Source of the DNA: Bacillota bacterium
GTDB taxonomy: Bacteria; Bacillota; Clostridia; Lachnospirales; Lachnospiraceae
Direction: 5' to 3'
Assembly (NCBI GenBank): GCA_023457255.1
Contig: JAEWMB010000028.1
Coordinates: 15,462-79,461 of the forward strand
Length of the DNA: 64,000 nt
Below, piece after piece: positions 47,225-56,251 of the stretch (position 1 is its first letter; every line of letters begins with the position of its first letter). Made by a program: the position numbers and the translations under genes. The notes under the pieces are model-generated. The model was not told the DNA's origin. It was given only the letters and a program-made list of their open reading frames with translations, and did not search any database.

Positions 47225-47290
47225 GCGGAGGTAATCCTAATATCCAGAAAAAGCATTTTGCTTCCTCATAAGAAATTAGGTTACCTCCGC
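47225..47290 (+). terminator. Terminator behind the PH-domain gene
   Basis: GCGGAGGTAA and TTACCTCCGC form the outer stem, with CCTAAT/ATTAGG inside; a weak T-rich tail follows. Confidence 0.5.
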
Positions 47291-47424
47291 TTGTTATTTG
47301 GAAGAGAATTCTATATCACCTCCTGATATTGAACTTTTTCTCAAGATATAATAAAAGATAATAGTATCTAGCAATCACTACCTCTTGCTATACTAATTAT
47401 CTTCTATGATTCTTCTAATGTATC

Positions 47425-48243
47425 TTATCCTTCTAATAATTTACCTGAAGGTAATGGAAGGGTACTTTCCTCTATCTGGTTAACTTCACAGAAATAATGA
47501 TAGAATTCTTGTGCAACAGCAGCTGTATCTTTTTCAAGTGGCAGACTCATAATATCCCTTAAGATTTGAGCAGATATGAGATTGGAACAGTATCTAAATT
47601 CACCTGATTTCCAGACTAATTTATCCGGATACCGCTCGTCTGTATAGTAGTTCCAAAACTTTAACTTTGCTAACTGATCCGGTAGTAATATAACATAGTT
47701 CGAGTGAAGTGTTATCTTGCCATCTTTGCACTCTGTTCCCAGAAAATCTTCTCCCACCATTGCAATTCCAAAAATCGTTCGGCTTGATTCTTCCTCTTCT
47801 TCCTTTCGCTCTGTAAGAATGCATGCTGAGTTTTGGTCTACTCTTGATGGTCTGACCGGCATTCCTTTGGTCTTCCCTGTCTGTATAAGTCCAGTACTTA
47901 TTACTTTATCCTCTAGAAATACAGCTTTATCGTTATCGAAAAAACGTATCACAATTTGTGAGCTTGGATGAAGTTTAAGTTTATCCATTAATTGATTATG
48001 CCGTTCCATCTTTCTAGCCAAAAGATTATTTATCTCTTCTTTTCGGTCCATTTCCTTTAGCATACCATCAACATAATTCTTACTATCGTTTTCCGTAAGA
48101 ACTAAAAATTGACGGAAGGCATCCGGATATACAAATATCTTCTTCCCTGCGTCAAATTGAACGTATAATTTGTTCTGATTCAATTCTACTATAATACCCT
48201 TTCCGAACTTCCTATGAAATACTGTTTTATTCTGCATATTCAT
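47425..48243 (-). CDS. Unrecognised 272-residue protein behind a leader terminator
   Basis: I do not recognise this family. The N-terminus (VFHRKFGKGIIVELNQNKLY, then VQFDAGKKIFVYPDAF) resembles the small beta domain found at the C-terminus of some helicases and other nucleic-acid-associated proteins. A charged helix (about 60-85) and an uncharacterised C-terminal domain follow. I start it at ATG 48243, with AAAGGTGG nine bases upstream. A promoter and an intrinsic terminator lie in its 120-base leader, so expression may be attenuated. It is not part of the str operon, since tuf has its own terminator. Confidence 0.65.
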   Translation of the reverse strand: MNMQNKTVFHRKFGKGIIVELNQNKLYVQFDAGKKIFVYPDAFRQFLVLTENDSKNYVDGMLKEMDRKEEINNLLARKMERHNQLMDKLKLHPSSQIVIRFFDNDKAVFLEDKVISTGLIQTGKTKGMPVRPSRVDQNSACILTERKEEEEESSRTIFGIAMVGEDFLGTECKDGKITLHSNYVILLPDQLAKLKFWNYYTDERYPDKLVWKSGEFRYCSNLISAQILRDIMSLPLEKDTAAVAQEFYHYFCEVNQIEESTLPLPSGKLLEG

Positions 48244-48273
48244 AGACTCTAACCACCTTTCCACCCTCGATAT

Positions 48274-48332
48274 AAAAAAAGAAGGTGCTTTTCATACAGC
48301 TACTTTTCAGTAGAATATTAAAAGCCCTTCTT
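48274..48332 (-). terminator. Leader terminator (possible attenuator) of the 48243 gene
   Basis: Minus strand: AAGAAGG...CCTTCTT outer stem, GCTTTT/AAAAGC middle stem and CTACT-GAAA-AGTAG apical stem with a GAAA tetraloop, then seven T residues. It lies between the promoter at 48371-48399 and the start codon at 48243. Confidence 0.65.
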
Positions 48333-48370
48333 AGAATCGACGGTTCTTTTACTTATTTTATTATATTAGT

Positions 48371-48399
48371 AGTATAACATAGTTCCATTAAAAAAGCAA
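48371..48399 (-). promoter_or_regulatory. Promoter of the 48243 gene
   Basis: TTGCTT and TATACT separated by 17 bases on the minus strand; about 30 bases before the leader hairpin. Confidence 0.55.
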
Positions 48400-48462
48400 A
48401 TGAGTAAAATCATGTATGGATTAGCCATTACATCCTCAAAATTTTATAATCTATCCTAATCT

Positions 48463-48500
48463 AAAAAATCCCGTAAACCCTTATGAGAAGGATTTACGGG
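48463..48500 (-). terminator. tuf terminator
   Basis: CCCGTAAA...TTTACGGG stem with six T residues on the minus strand, just after the tuf stop codon. Confidence 0.8.
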
Positions 48501-48535
48501 AAATAATTCAGTTATTATATCATACAAAAAATCGA

Positions 48536-49729
48536 TTACTCGATAATAGTAGCAACTTTACCTGAACCTACTGTACGTCCACCTTCACGAATAGCGAATC
48601 CAAGACCCTGCTCCATAGCGATTGGGTGAATTAATTCGATATTCATCTCGATGTTGTCACCAGGCATACACATTTCTACACCTTCTGGTAAGTTACAAAC
48701 ACCAGTAACATCAGTTGTTCTGAAGTAGAACTGTGGTCTGTAGTTGTTGAAGAATGGAGTATGACGTCCACCTTCATCCTTAGTTAATACGTATACCTGA
48801 GCTGTGAATTTTTTATGGCATTTGATGCTGCCTGGCTTACAAAGAACCTGTCCTCTTTCGATGTCTGTTCTCTGAACACCACGTAAAAGAGCACCGATGT
48901 TATCACCAGCCTGAGCCTCATCAAGAAGTTTACGGAACATCTCGATACCAGTTACAACAACTTTACGAGTCTCTTCCTTAACACCAACGATTTCAACTTC
49001 TTCCGATACATGAAGAACACCACGCTCAACACGACCTGTAGCAACAGTACCACGGCCAGTAATAGAGAATACGTCCTCAACCGGCATTAAGAATGGCTTA
49101 TCTGTTTCTCTCTGTGGATCTGGAATCCAGCTATCAACAGCGTCAAATAATTCAAGAATCTTATCACCCCATTGGCTAGTAGGATCTTCAAGAGCTTTAA
49201 GAGCGGATCCCTGAATAATTGGAGTATCATCTCCTGGGAACTCATACTCAGATAATAATTCTCTGATTTCCATTTCTACTAACTCAAGTAATTCTGAGTC
49301 ATCAACCATATCACACTTGTTCATGAAAACAACGATATATGGAACACCTACCTGACGGGAAAGTAAGATATGCTCTTTAGTCTGAGCCATAACACCGTCA
49401 GTAGCAGCAACTACAAGGATAGCACCATCCATCTGAGCAGCACCAGTGATCATGTTCTTTACATAGTCAGCATGGCCTGGGCAGTCAACGTGTGCATAGT
49501 GTCTTTTCTTTGACTCATACTCAACGTGAGAAGTAGAAATTGTGATACCTCTTTCTCTTTCTTCTGGAGCCTTATCAATCTTATCAAAAGCTACAACTTC
49601 ACCAGTACCTAATCTCTCATGAAGTGTCTTTGTGATAGCAGCTGTTAAAGTAGTTTTACCATGATCTACGTGACCGATGGTTCCGATATTACAATGTGGT
49701 TTGTTTCTTTCAAACTTAGCTTTAGCCAT
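48536..49729 (-). CDS. tuf: Elongation factor Tu
   Basis: Delivers aminoacyl-tRNA to the ribosome. At 397 residues it has GHVDHGKTTL, the switch-1 region RERGITI, DCPGHADYVKNM, and NKCDM, followed by domains II and III with the typical tail GFAIREGGRTVGSGKV. GGAGG lies before the ATG. It is the last gene of the rpsL-rpsG-fusA-tuf order. Confidence 0.98.
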   Translation of the reverse strand: MAKAKFERNKPHCNIGTIGHVDHGKTTLTAAITKTLHERLGTGEVVAFDKIDKAPEERERGITISTSHVEYESKKRHYAHVDCPGHADYVKNMITGAAQMDGAILVVAATDGVMAQTKEHILLSRQVGVPYIVVFMNKCDMVDDSELLELVEMEIRELLSEYEFPGDDTPIIQGSALKALEDPTSQWGDKILELFDAVDSWIPDPQRETDKPFLMPVEDVFSITGRGTVATGRVERGVLHVSEEVEIVGVKEETRKVVVTGIEMFRKLLDEAQAGDNIGALLRGVQRTDIERGQVLCKPGSIKCHKKFTAQVYVLTKDEGGRHTPFFNNYRPQFYFRTTDVTGVCNLPEGVEMCMPGDNIEMNIELIHPIAMEQGLGFAIREGGRTVGSGKVATIIE

Positions 49730-49966
49730 TTTAAAACGTCCTCCTTTAATTCCGCCCTAATACAGGGCGTAAAATATTTTATGATCGGTATATCATCTGA
49801 CAATAGCCTAAATGATATTTATGCTCTCTGCACTGGCAGAAAAAGCGCCTTATAAGCCTAATTATATTTCAAAAGTAAAATTTTTTCAAGTATAAAAAAT
49901 ACGCTTGGCTTATATTTATATCAATGAAAGAATGCACCGGAAGGTACATCCTCCATCGAACCTTAA

Positions 49967-52084
49967 TTACTTAGTTTTACTGCTGAGAACCTTTTCCTGA
50001 ACGCTCTTTGGAACTGGCTCGTAAGTGGAGAAGAACATGGAGTAAACACCACGCCCCTGTGTCTTAGAACGAAGTATTGTGGAGTAACCAAACATTTCGG
50101 ACAATGGCACGAATCCACGGATAACCTTAGATCCGTTGTTATCTTCCGTACCTTCGATACGGCCACGACGGGAGCTGATATCACCGATAACGTCACCCAT
50201 ATAATCTTCTGGTACTGTAACTTCAACTCTCATGATAGGCTCTAAAAGAATTGGACCTGCTTTATGCATTGCATCTTTAAATGCCATAGAACCGGCAATC
50301 TTAAATGCCATTTCGTTAGAGTCAACTTCATGGTAAGAACCATCATAACAGTTCGCACGAACACCAAGTACCGGATATCCGCCAAGTACACCACACTTCA
50401 TAGCTTCCTCAATACCTGACTGAACCGCTGGGATGTATTCCTTAGGAATAGCACCACCGACTACAGTAGATACGAATTCGAAAGTCTTCTCACCGTTAAC
50501 GTCCATTGGACTAAACTTAACTTTACAGTGACCATACTGACCACGACCACCAGACTGTTTTGCGTACTTGCTATCAATATCAACTTCTTTTGTAAAGCCT
50601 TCCTTGTAAGCAACCTGAGGTGCACCAACGTTAGCTTCCACTTTAAATTCACGAAGAAGACGGTCAACAATAATTTCAAGATGAAGTTCACCCATACCGG
50701 CAATAATTGTCTGTCCTGTTTCTTCATTCGTACGAACACGGAACGTTGGGTCTTCTTCCGCAAGTTTTGCTAAAGCTTCACCCATCTTATCCTGACCTGC
50801 TTTTGTCTTAGGCTCAATTGCAACGTCGATAACCGGTTCTGGGAACTCCATAGCCTCAAGGATTACCGGATTTTTCTCATCACAAATAGTATCGCCTGTT
50901 GAAGTGAACTTAAAACCAACAGCAGCTGCAATATCTCCTGAGTAAACTTTATCAAGATCTTCTCTCTTATTAGCATGCATCTGAAGGATACGGCCAACAC
51001 GCTCTTTCTTTCCCTTTGTAGCATTGAGTACATAAGAACCTGAGTTTAATGTACCAGAATACACACGGAAAAATGCAAGCTTCCCAACGAATGGATCTGC
51101 CATAATCTTAAATGCTAATGCCGCAAAAGGCTCCGCATCAGAAGAAATTCTATGAATTTCGTTACCTTCTTCATCAAAACCTTTGATATCTTCAACATCA
51201 GTTGGAGCCGGCAAGAATTCGATAACAGCATCAAGTAACTTTTGAACACCTTTATTTCTATATGCAGAACCGCAAAGTACAGGAATAATCTGAACACTAA
51301 TAGTAGCTTTTCTCAAAGCTTTCTTAAGCTCTTCATTAGAAGGCTCATTACCCTCTAAGAATACTTCAATTAAATCGTCATCTGTTTCGCAGATAGATTC
51401 AATCATCGCTGCTCTATATTCTTGTGCTTCTTCTAACATATCTGCCGGAATATCTCCGACTTCGATATTATCACCCTTATCATCAAGATAAAAATAAGCT
51501 CTCATCTCGAAAAGGTCGATGATTCCTTTGAATGTGTCTTCTTTACCGATTGGTAATTGAATTGGAACAGCGTTCTTACCTAATCTGCTCCTAATCATAC
51601 CTACTACGTTAAAGAAGTTTGCACCAGAAATGTCCATCTTATTAACGAAAGCCATTCTTGGTACGTTATATTTATCCGCCTGACGCCATACGGTCTCAGA
51701 CTGTGGCTCTACACCACCCTTAGCACAAAATACACCAACCGCACTATCAAGTACACGTAAAGAACGCTCTACTTCGACAGTAAAGTCAACGTGTCCTGGT
51801 GTATCAATAAGGTTGATACGGTGTTCTAATGCACCTGGAGCCTTTTTATGCTCTAACTCCAATGTCCAGTGACAAGTTGTAGCGGCTGAAGTAATTGTGA
51901 TACCTCTTTCTTGTTCCTGCTCCATCCAGTCCATAGTTGCAGTACCTTCATGAGTATCACCAATTTTGTAATTTACACCGGTATAGTATAAGATACGCTC
52001 TGATAGAGTAGTCTTACCAGCATCAATATGAGCCATAATACCAATGTTTCTTGTTCTCTCTAATGGGTATTCTCTTCCAGCCAA
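49967..52084 (-). CDS. fusA: Elongation factor G
   Basis: GTPase for ribosome translocation. Visible motifs are AHIDAGKTT, RGITITSAATTC, DTPGHVDFTVEVERSLR and NKMD, then domains II-V ending SKTK. I chose TTG 52084 (LAGREYPLERTRNIGIM), eight bases after GGAGG, which matches the family N-terminus exactly and gives 705 residues; the longer frame begins at an upstream TTG inside the ribosome-site region. The 224 bases before it carry decayed copies of the rpsG 3' end. Confidence 0.97.
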   Translation of the reverse strand: MAGREYPLERTRNIGIMAHIDAGKTTLSERILYYTGVNYKIGDTHEGTATMDWMEQEQERGITITSAATTCHWTLELEHKKAPGALEHRINLIDTPGHVDFTVEVERSLRVLDSAVGVFCAKGGVEPQSETVWRQADKYNVPRMAFVNKMDISGANFFNVVGMIRSRLGKNAVPIQLPIGKEDTFKGIIDLFEMRAYFYLDDKGDNIEVGDIPADMLEEAQEYRAAMIESICETDDDLIEVFLEGNEPSNEELKKALRKATISVQIIPVLCGSAYRNKGVQKLLDAVIEFLPAPTDVEDIKGFDEEGNEIHRISSDAEPFAALAFKIMADPFVGKLAFFRVYSGTLNSGSYVLNATKGKKERVGRILQMHANKREDLDKVYSGDIAAAVGFKFTSTGDTICDEKNPVILEAMEFPEPVIDVAIEPKTKAGQDKMGEALAKLAEEDPTFRVRTNEETGQTIIAGMGELHLEIIVDRLLREFKVEANVGAPQVAYKEGFTKEVDIDSKYAKQSGGRGQYGHCKVKFSPMDVNGEKTFEFVSTVVGGAIPKEYIPAVQSGIEEAMKCGVLGGYPVLGVRANCYDGSYHEVDSNEMAFKIAGSMAFKDAMHKAGPILLEPIMRVEVTVPEDYMGDVIGDISSRRGRIEGTEDNNGSKVIRGFVPLSEMFGYSTILRSKTQGRGVYSMFFSTYEPVPKSVQEKVLSSKTK

Positions 52085-52205
52085 GGATATTTCCTCCTTA
52101 ATTCTTGACAATTGAACCCCGTATATGTGGGGTCAATTCTAAATATAGACTTCAAGTTAACAAACTTCACACAAAAATGCCGAGGCGCTCATCATCTTCC
52201 GGTTT

Positions 52206-52336
52206 TTACCAGCGACAACGAGCGTTTACCGAGGCATACTGGCACACTCTGATTCTCACCAGAGATAACGTGCGAACGCCCAAGGCGTTCTGACACGCCT
52301 TGATTTCTTACCAGCGATAATGTGCGAACGCCTTGT
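52206..52336 (-). repeat. Three copies of the rpsG 3' end, period about 51 bases
   Basis: The last 27 bases of rpsG (52308-52334, encoding KAFAHYRW and stop) recur at 52256-52282 and 52206-52232 in the same orientation. In the same register they read AFARYLW-stop and VNARCRW-stop. The similarity extends into the flanking bases. They lie between rpsG and fusA. Confidence 0.75.
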
Positions 52337-52778
52337 TTGCCTCTGCCATCCTGTGCATATCTTCTTTTCTCTTAACAGCAGAACCTGTGTTGGCTGCTGC
52401 ATCTAAAATCTCTCCAGCAAGACGATCAACCATAGTCTTCTCGCCTCTCTTACGAGAGAACATTGTTAACCAACGAAGACCAAGTGCCTGTCTTCTATCT
52501 GGTCTAACTTCGATAGGTACCTGATATGTTGCACCACCGATACGACGAGCTTTTACTTCAAGAACAGGCATCACATTATTCATAGCCTCTTCAAAAACTT
52601 CAGTCGCGTCTTTACCGGATTTCTCTGCAACTTTCTCGAATGCACCGTATACAATTTTCTGTGCAGTTCCCCTCTTACCGTCAAGCATGATGTTGTTGAT
52701 CAGCTTAGTAACAACCTTATTATTGTAAATAGGATCTGCTAATACATCTCTTTTCTGTATATGTCCTTTACGTGGCAC
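52308..52778 (-). CDS. rpsG: Ribosomal protein S7
   Basis: Primary 16S-binding protein of the 30S head, and translational regulator of the str operon in E. coli. It is 156 residues, with RKGHIQKRDVLADP at the N-terminus and the C-terminal RMAEANKAFAHYRW. The start is GTG, seven bases after AAGGAGGG. It lies downstream of rpsL in the standard operon. Confidence 0.98.
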   Translation of the reverse strand: MPRKGHIQKRDVLADPIYNNKVVTKLINNIMLDGKRGTAQKIVYGAFEKVAEKSGKDATEVFEEAMNNVMPVLEVKARRIGGATYQVPIEVRPDRRQALGLRWLTMFSRKRGEKTMVDRLAGEILDAAANTGSAVKRKEDMHRMAEANKAFAHYRW

Positions 52779-53017
52779 GTTGCTTCCCTCCTTAATATCG
52801 ACTATTAAATAACAGTCATTAATTCTACGGTACTCACATTACTGTGTTCATGCTCAGTTTAATATCTATTTTCAAATCCAACATACCGCAACCACAGGGG
52901 TGTTGTTTGTCTTCGAAATAAAAAATTAACCCGGCATTCCAATGTAGCTTACACTACGAAAACAACAGTTTTACTTCATACAAGCTAAACTTGTTGCAAC
53001 AAATTAGTAATGAGAAA

Positions 53018-53440
53018 TTATTTCTTTGCTTCTTTAGGTCTCTTAGCTCCGTATTTGGAACGAGCCTGTCTTCTCTTTGCAACACCTGCTGTATCAAGTG
53101 TACCTCTGACGATATGATATCTTGTACCTGGAAGGTCCTTTACTCTACCACCTCTGATCAGAACAACACTGTGCTCCTGAAGGTTATGTCCTTCACCTGG
53201 GATATAGCTTGTTACTTCGATTCCGTTACTTAAACGAACTCTGGCAATCTTTCTAAGCGCTGAGTTAGGCTTCTTAGGTGTAGCCGTTCTAACTGCAGTA
53301 CACACACCTCTCTTCTGTGGAGCGGATGTATCTGTCGCTTTCTTTCTTAAGGAGTTAAATCCTTTTTGTAACGCTGGAGCCTGAGAATTCTTCTCCAATG
53401 TCTTTCTGCCTTTTCTTACTAACTGGTTGAATGTTGGCAT
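53018..53440 (-). CDS. rpsL: Ribosomal protein S12
   Basis: Decoding-centre protein of the 30S subunit. It starts MPTFNQLVRKGRK at ATG 53440, preceded by AGGAGGTG; the longer frame adds an unrelated leader. It has 140 residues, with the KKPNSALRKIARVRL region containing the lysine linked to streptomycin resistance, and PGEGHNLQEHSVVLIRGGRV. It is the first gene of the str operon, with its own promoter. Confidence 0.98.
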   Translation of the reverse strand: MPTFNQLVRKGRKTLEKNSQAPALQKGFNSLRKKATDTSAPQKRGVCTAVRTATPKKPNSALRKIARVRLSNGIEVTSYIPGEGHNLQEHSVVLIRGGRVKDLPGTRYHIVRGTLDTAGVAKRRQARSKYGAKRPKEAKK

Positions 53441-53537
53441 TAATTTTTCACCTCCTGATAAGTATTCGAAAATTCGTGGTTGCTTATGCAGACTGATCTG
53501 CGTAATTTTTAACATGCACCTAATGCACGCAGAGTAG

Positions 53538-53566
53538 ATTATACTTCTATCTGACTTTGTTGTCAA
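53538..53566 (-). promoter_or_regulatory. rpsL (str operon) promoter
   Basis: A perfect TTGACA - 17 bases - TATAAT on the minus strand, about 100 bases before rpsL. Short hairpins (TGCATTAGGTGCA; GCAGATCAGTCTGC) lie in the leader. Confidence 0.85.
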
Positions 53567-53697
53567 GGCAATTTTACCGTAAGCTACTATTTTTTCACAC
53601 CAATTCGATCTATAAATTAGAATTCTATCAAAAACAGTATCCTAACTCTGATATTTAATAGAAAGAACTCTACCCAGACATTCTAAAATTTAATCTT

Positions 53698-53993
53698 CAA
53701 AAAAGTAGCTGCCACTTTTCGGCGGCAGCTACTCATGGTTGATGTTTCTTGTTTAGTATTTTTTAAATTCTTCCTTATTAAAGTACTTTTTAACATTCGT
53801 TATTTCTCTTTCGTTTCTTTCCTTCATGATATTATATATCATCGTTTTATAGGTTATCTTTTGTAGTTTATCTTTTGTATTTTGTCAAATCCAAGAAGTA
53901 CAGTATGGTTTGTAGTTTTCCTTATACAATCCTATGTAACTTTACCAGACAGTAGTTTCTCTTTCGTGCATTTGCTCGATATAGCATATCGAC
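53698..53993 (-). ncRNA. Candidate small RNA or small-peptide transcript upstream of rpsL
   Basis: A strong promoter (54000-54028) and an intrinsic terminator (AGTAGCTGCC/GGCAGCTACT hairpin at 53704-53733, then six T residues) bound about 296 bases with no recognised gene. The 5' end can form CGATAT-GC-ATATCG-like hairpin (minus strand, about 53975-53991). A 24-codon frame (MKERNEREITNVKKYFNKEE, ending FKKY) lies at 53753-53827 without a clear ribosome site. rpsL has its own promoter downstream of this terminator, so this unit is separate from the str operon. Confidence 0.5.
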
Positions 53994-53999
53994 ATAGAA

Positions 54000-54028
54000 A
54001 TTATACCTCATCCTTAGATTGTAGTCAA
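54000..54028 (-). promoter_or_regulatory. Promoter of the candidate small RNA
   Basis: TTGACT - 17 bases - TATAAT on the minus strand, divergent from the rpoD transcription unit. Confidence 0.7.
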
Positions 54029-54058
54029 CATATAGAACCATATTCCATTATTTACTAC

Positions 54059-54067
54059 TATATATAG
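54059..54067. other. AT-rich divergent interval between the small-RNA unit and rpoD
   Basis: ACTATATATAGT-type palindromic AT sequence. The rpoD promoter probably uses the extended -10 TGATATAAT at 54159-54167. Confidence 0.3.
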
Positions 54068-54220
54068 TGTTTTCCCATATTTTATCATAAAAGATAAATT
54101 TATTTCCAAATATTTAAAATTCCTTTTGAAAAGATTTTATTCCCAACGGGCATACTCTGTGATATAATGTTGATTGGTGACTTTTTTCGCCCAAGACGAA
54201 AATACTGGAGGTCCTTCTCT

Positions 54221-55336
54221 ATGGAAGAACAAGTAAATACCTTTGAAGCACGCCTGAAAGAATTAGTAGCATTTGCGAATGAGAATAAAGGTGTCATTGA
54301 AGTTGATAAAGTGAATGATTTCTTTAAAGAATTAAATCTGAATGTACGGCAGATTGATAAAATATATGAGTACCTTGAGGCAAACAATATTGTTGTGCTT
54401 AATCCAACGGATGAGGATGAGCCCAATGAGGATGCCCTACTCGAACTAGAGGATGATTCAGATATCTTAGGTGATACGGAAGATTTGTCTGCTATGGTCT
54501 CAACCATCTCCGATGACCCGGTAAAACAATATTTAAAAGAAATCGGCAGCTATCCTCTTCTCTCTGTTGCGGAAGAAATTGAACTGGCTAAAAAAATTGA
54601 AGCTGGAGATAATATGGCAAAACAAGTTCTCGCCGAGTCAAATCTTCGATTGGTTGTCAGCATCGCAAAACGATATGTCGGCAGAGGATTGTCCTTCCTT
54701 GATTTAATTCAGGAAGGAAATTTAGGACTTATCAAAGCCGTCGATAAATTCGATTATAACAAAGGATATAAATTTAGTACCTATGCAACCTGGTGGATAC
54801 GTCAGGCAATTACAAGATCCATTGCCGACCAATCCCGTACCATTCGTATTCCGGTACATATGTCGGAAGTTATTAATAAGACATATCGAGTTTCAAGAAA
54901 CCTCCTTCAGGAATTAGGACGTGAGCCAAGCGAACAGGAACTTGCAGATGCAATGAACCTTCCTATTGAAAAAGTACGCGAAATTCTAAAAGTATCTGCC
55001 GATCCAATTTCTCTTGATACACCAATCGGCGAAGAAGACGACAGCCATCTTGGCGACTTTATTAAAGATGACACAATTATGGGTCCGGAAGACGCAGCAT
55101 CCTATGCCGTATTACAGGACCAGATTTCTAAACTGCTAGATACATTGACGGAGCGTGAACAAAGGGTTTTAATCCTTCGCTTTGGTTTACAAGACGGAAG
55201 AAGCCGTACTTTAGAGGAAGTCGGAAAAGAATTTAACGTAACAAGAGAACGTATTCGACAGATTGAAGCAAAAGCGCTTCGCAAATTAAGGCATCCAAGC
55301 CGTGCACGGATGTTAAAGGGTTATGAATTAAACTAA
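54221..55336 (+). CDS. rpoD: Primary sigma factor RpoD (sigma A)
   Basis: Housekeeping sigma factor. It is 371 residues, with the region 1.1-like N-terminal helical part, region 2 (NLRLVVSIAKRYVGRGLSFL; KFSTYATWWIRQAITRSIAD), region 3 and region 4 (ILRFGLQDGRSRTLEEVG; VTRERIRQIEAKALRKLRHP). I start it at ATG 54221, nine bases after GGAGG. dnaG, its usual partner in the operon, is not adjacent here. plsC follows in the same direction. Confidence 0.97.
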   Translation: MEEQVNTFEARLKELVAFANENKGVIEVDKVNDFFKELNLNVRQIDKIYEYLEANNIVVLNPTDEDEPNEDALLELEDDSDILGDTEDLSAMVSTISDDPVKQYLKEIGSYPLLSVAEEIELAKKIEAGDNMAKQVLAESNLRLVVSIAKRYVGRGLSFLDLIQEGNLGLIKAVDKFDYNKGYKFSTYATWWIRQAITRSIADQSRTIRIPVHMSEVINKTYRVSRNLLQELGREPSEQELADAMNLPIEKVREILKVSADPISLDTPIGEEDDSHLGDFIKDDTIMGPEDAASYAVLQDQISKLLDTLTEREQRVLILRFGLQDGRSRTLEEVGKEFNVTRERIRQIEAKALRKLRHPSRARMLKGYELN

Positions 55337-55368
55337 GTTAACACATTTTAAATGAAGGAGGCAATCGT

Positions 55369-56082
55369 ATGAAGAGAATACTTTTCATGTTTTTACGTAG
55401 CTTTTTCAACCTGCCAGTCTGGTTTTTCCAACTGAAACGATTGTGTAACATAGAAAAGCATGACCGTTTTGAACGTTATGCATGGCTTCATAAATATGCA
55501 CCGATTATCAACCACAGAGGACGGGTAACGATTGATTGCCACGGGTTAGAAAATCTTCCGAAAGAAACCGGATATATCCTATTCCCAAATCACCAAGGTC
55601 TTTTTGATGCACTTGCATTTTTAGAGACTCATGAACGCCCTTTTGTTACAGTAATGAAAAAAGAAGTGAAAAATATTTTCTTGCTTCGTGATGTCATTAC
55701 TTTATTGCAGGCAGAAATTATTGACCGTGAAGATATCCGCCAATCTATGACCGTAATTAAGAATATGACTAACCGTGTAAAAGGCGGGGAGAATTTCGTT
55801 ATCTTTGCGGAAGGTACTAGAAGTAGAAAAGGAAATCAAATCGGAGAATTCAAAGGCGGCAGCTTCAAGAGTGCAATGAATGCACGCTGCCCTATTGTAC
55901 CTGTGGCACTGATTGACTCCTTCAAAGCTTTCGACACAAGTTCTATTAAGAAAACCACTGTTCAAATCCATTATTTAAAACCACTTTACTATGAGGATTA
56001 TAAAGGAATGAAGTCTACCGAAATTGCTGAACTGGTTGAAAGTATGATTAAAGAAACAATTGCAATATATGAAAATGAATAA
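55369..56082 (+). CDS. plsC: 1-acyl-sn-glycerol-3-phosphate acyltransferase
   Basis: Transfers an acyl group to lysophosphatidic acid to make phosphatidic acid at the membrane. It has 237 residues with the NHQGLFDALAF catalytic HX4D motif, the FAEGTRSRKG motif and GSFKSAMNARCPIVPVAL. GAAGGAGG precedes the ATG. It lies 32 bases after rpoD and is likely co-transcribed with it. Confidence 0.93.
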   Translation: MKRILFMFLRSFFNLPVWFFQLKRLCNIEKHDRFERYAWLHKYAPIINHRGRVTIDCHGLENLPKETGYILFPNHQGLFDALAFLETHERPFVTVMKKEVKNIFLLRDVITLLQAEIIDREDIRQSMTVIKNMTNRVKGGENFVIFAEGTRSRKGNQIGEFKGGSFKSAMNARCPIVPVALIDSFKAFDTSSIKKTTVQIHYLKPLYYEDYKGMKSTEIAELVESMIKETIAIYENE

Positions 56083-56086
56083 AAAA

Positions 56087-56127
56087 GGAACAGAAAGCAA
56101 AGAGCAAAGCTTTCTGTTCCCTTTTTA
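56087..56127 (+). terminator. Terminator of rpoD-plsC
   Basis: GGAACAGAAAGC...GCTTTCTGTTCC perfect 12-bp stem followed by CTTTTTATT. Confidence 0.85.
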
Positions 56128-56251
56128 TTCGGAAAGACCTCTAAAATATGCTTTCTTTTTAATTTTTAGGCTGCTGCAAATATCGGATATGTGAATTATT
56201 TTCTCCTCATATTCAACACATCCATCATAATATCCATATTCTAGCAGTCTA

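Noticed and set aside
48274..48332. Second terminator for tuf
   Set aside because: tuf already has a strong terminator at 48463-48500, and a promoter lies between that and this hairpin, so a leader element of the next gene fits better; a backup terminator cannot be fully excluded.
54100..54507. 135-codon minus-strand frame opposite rpoD
   Set aside because: Serine-rich antisense shadow of the rpoD coding frame without a ribosome site.
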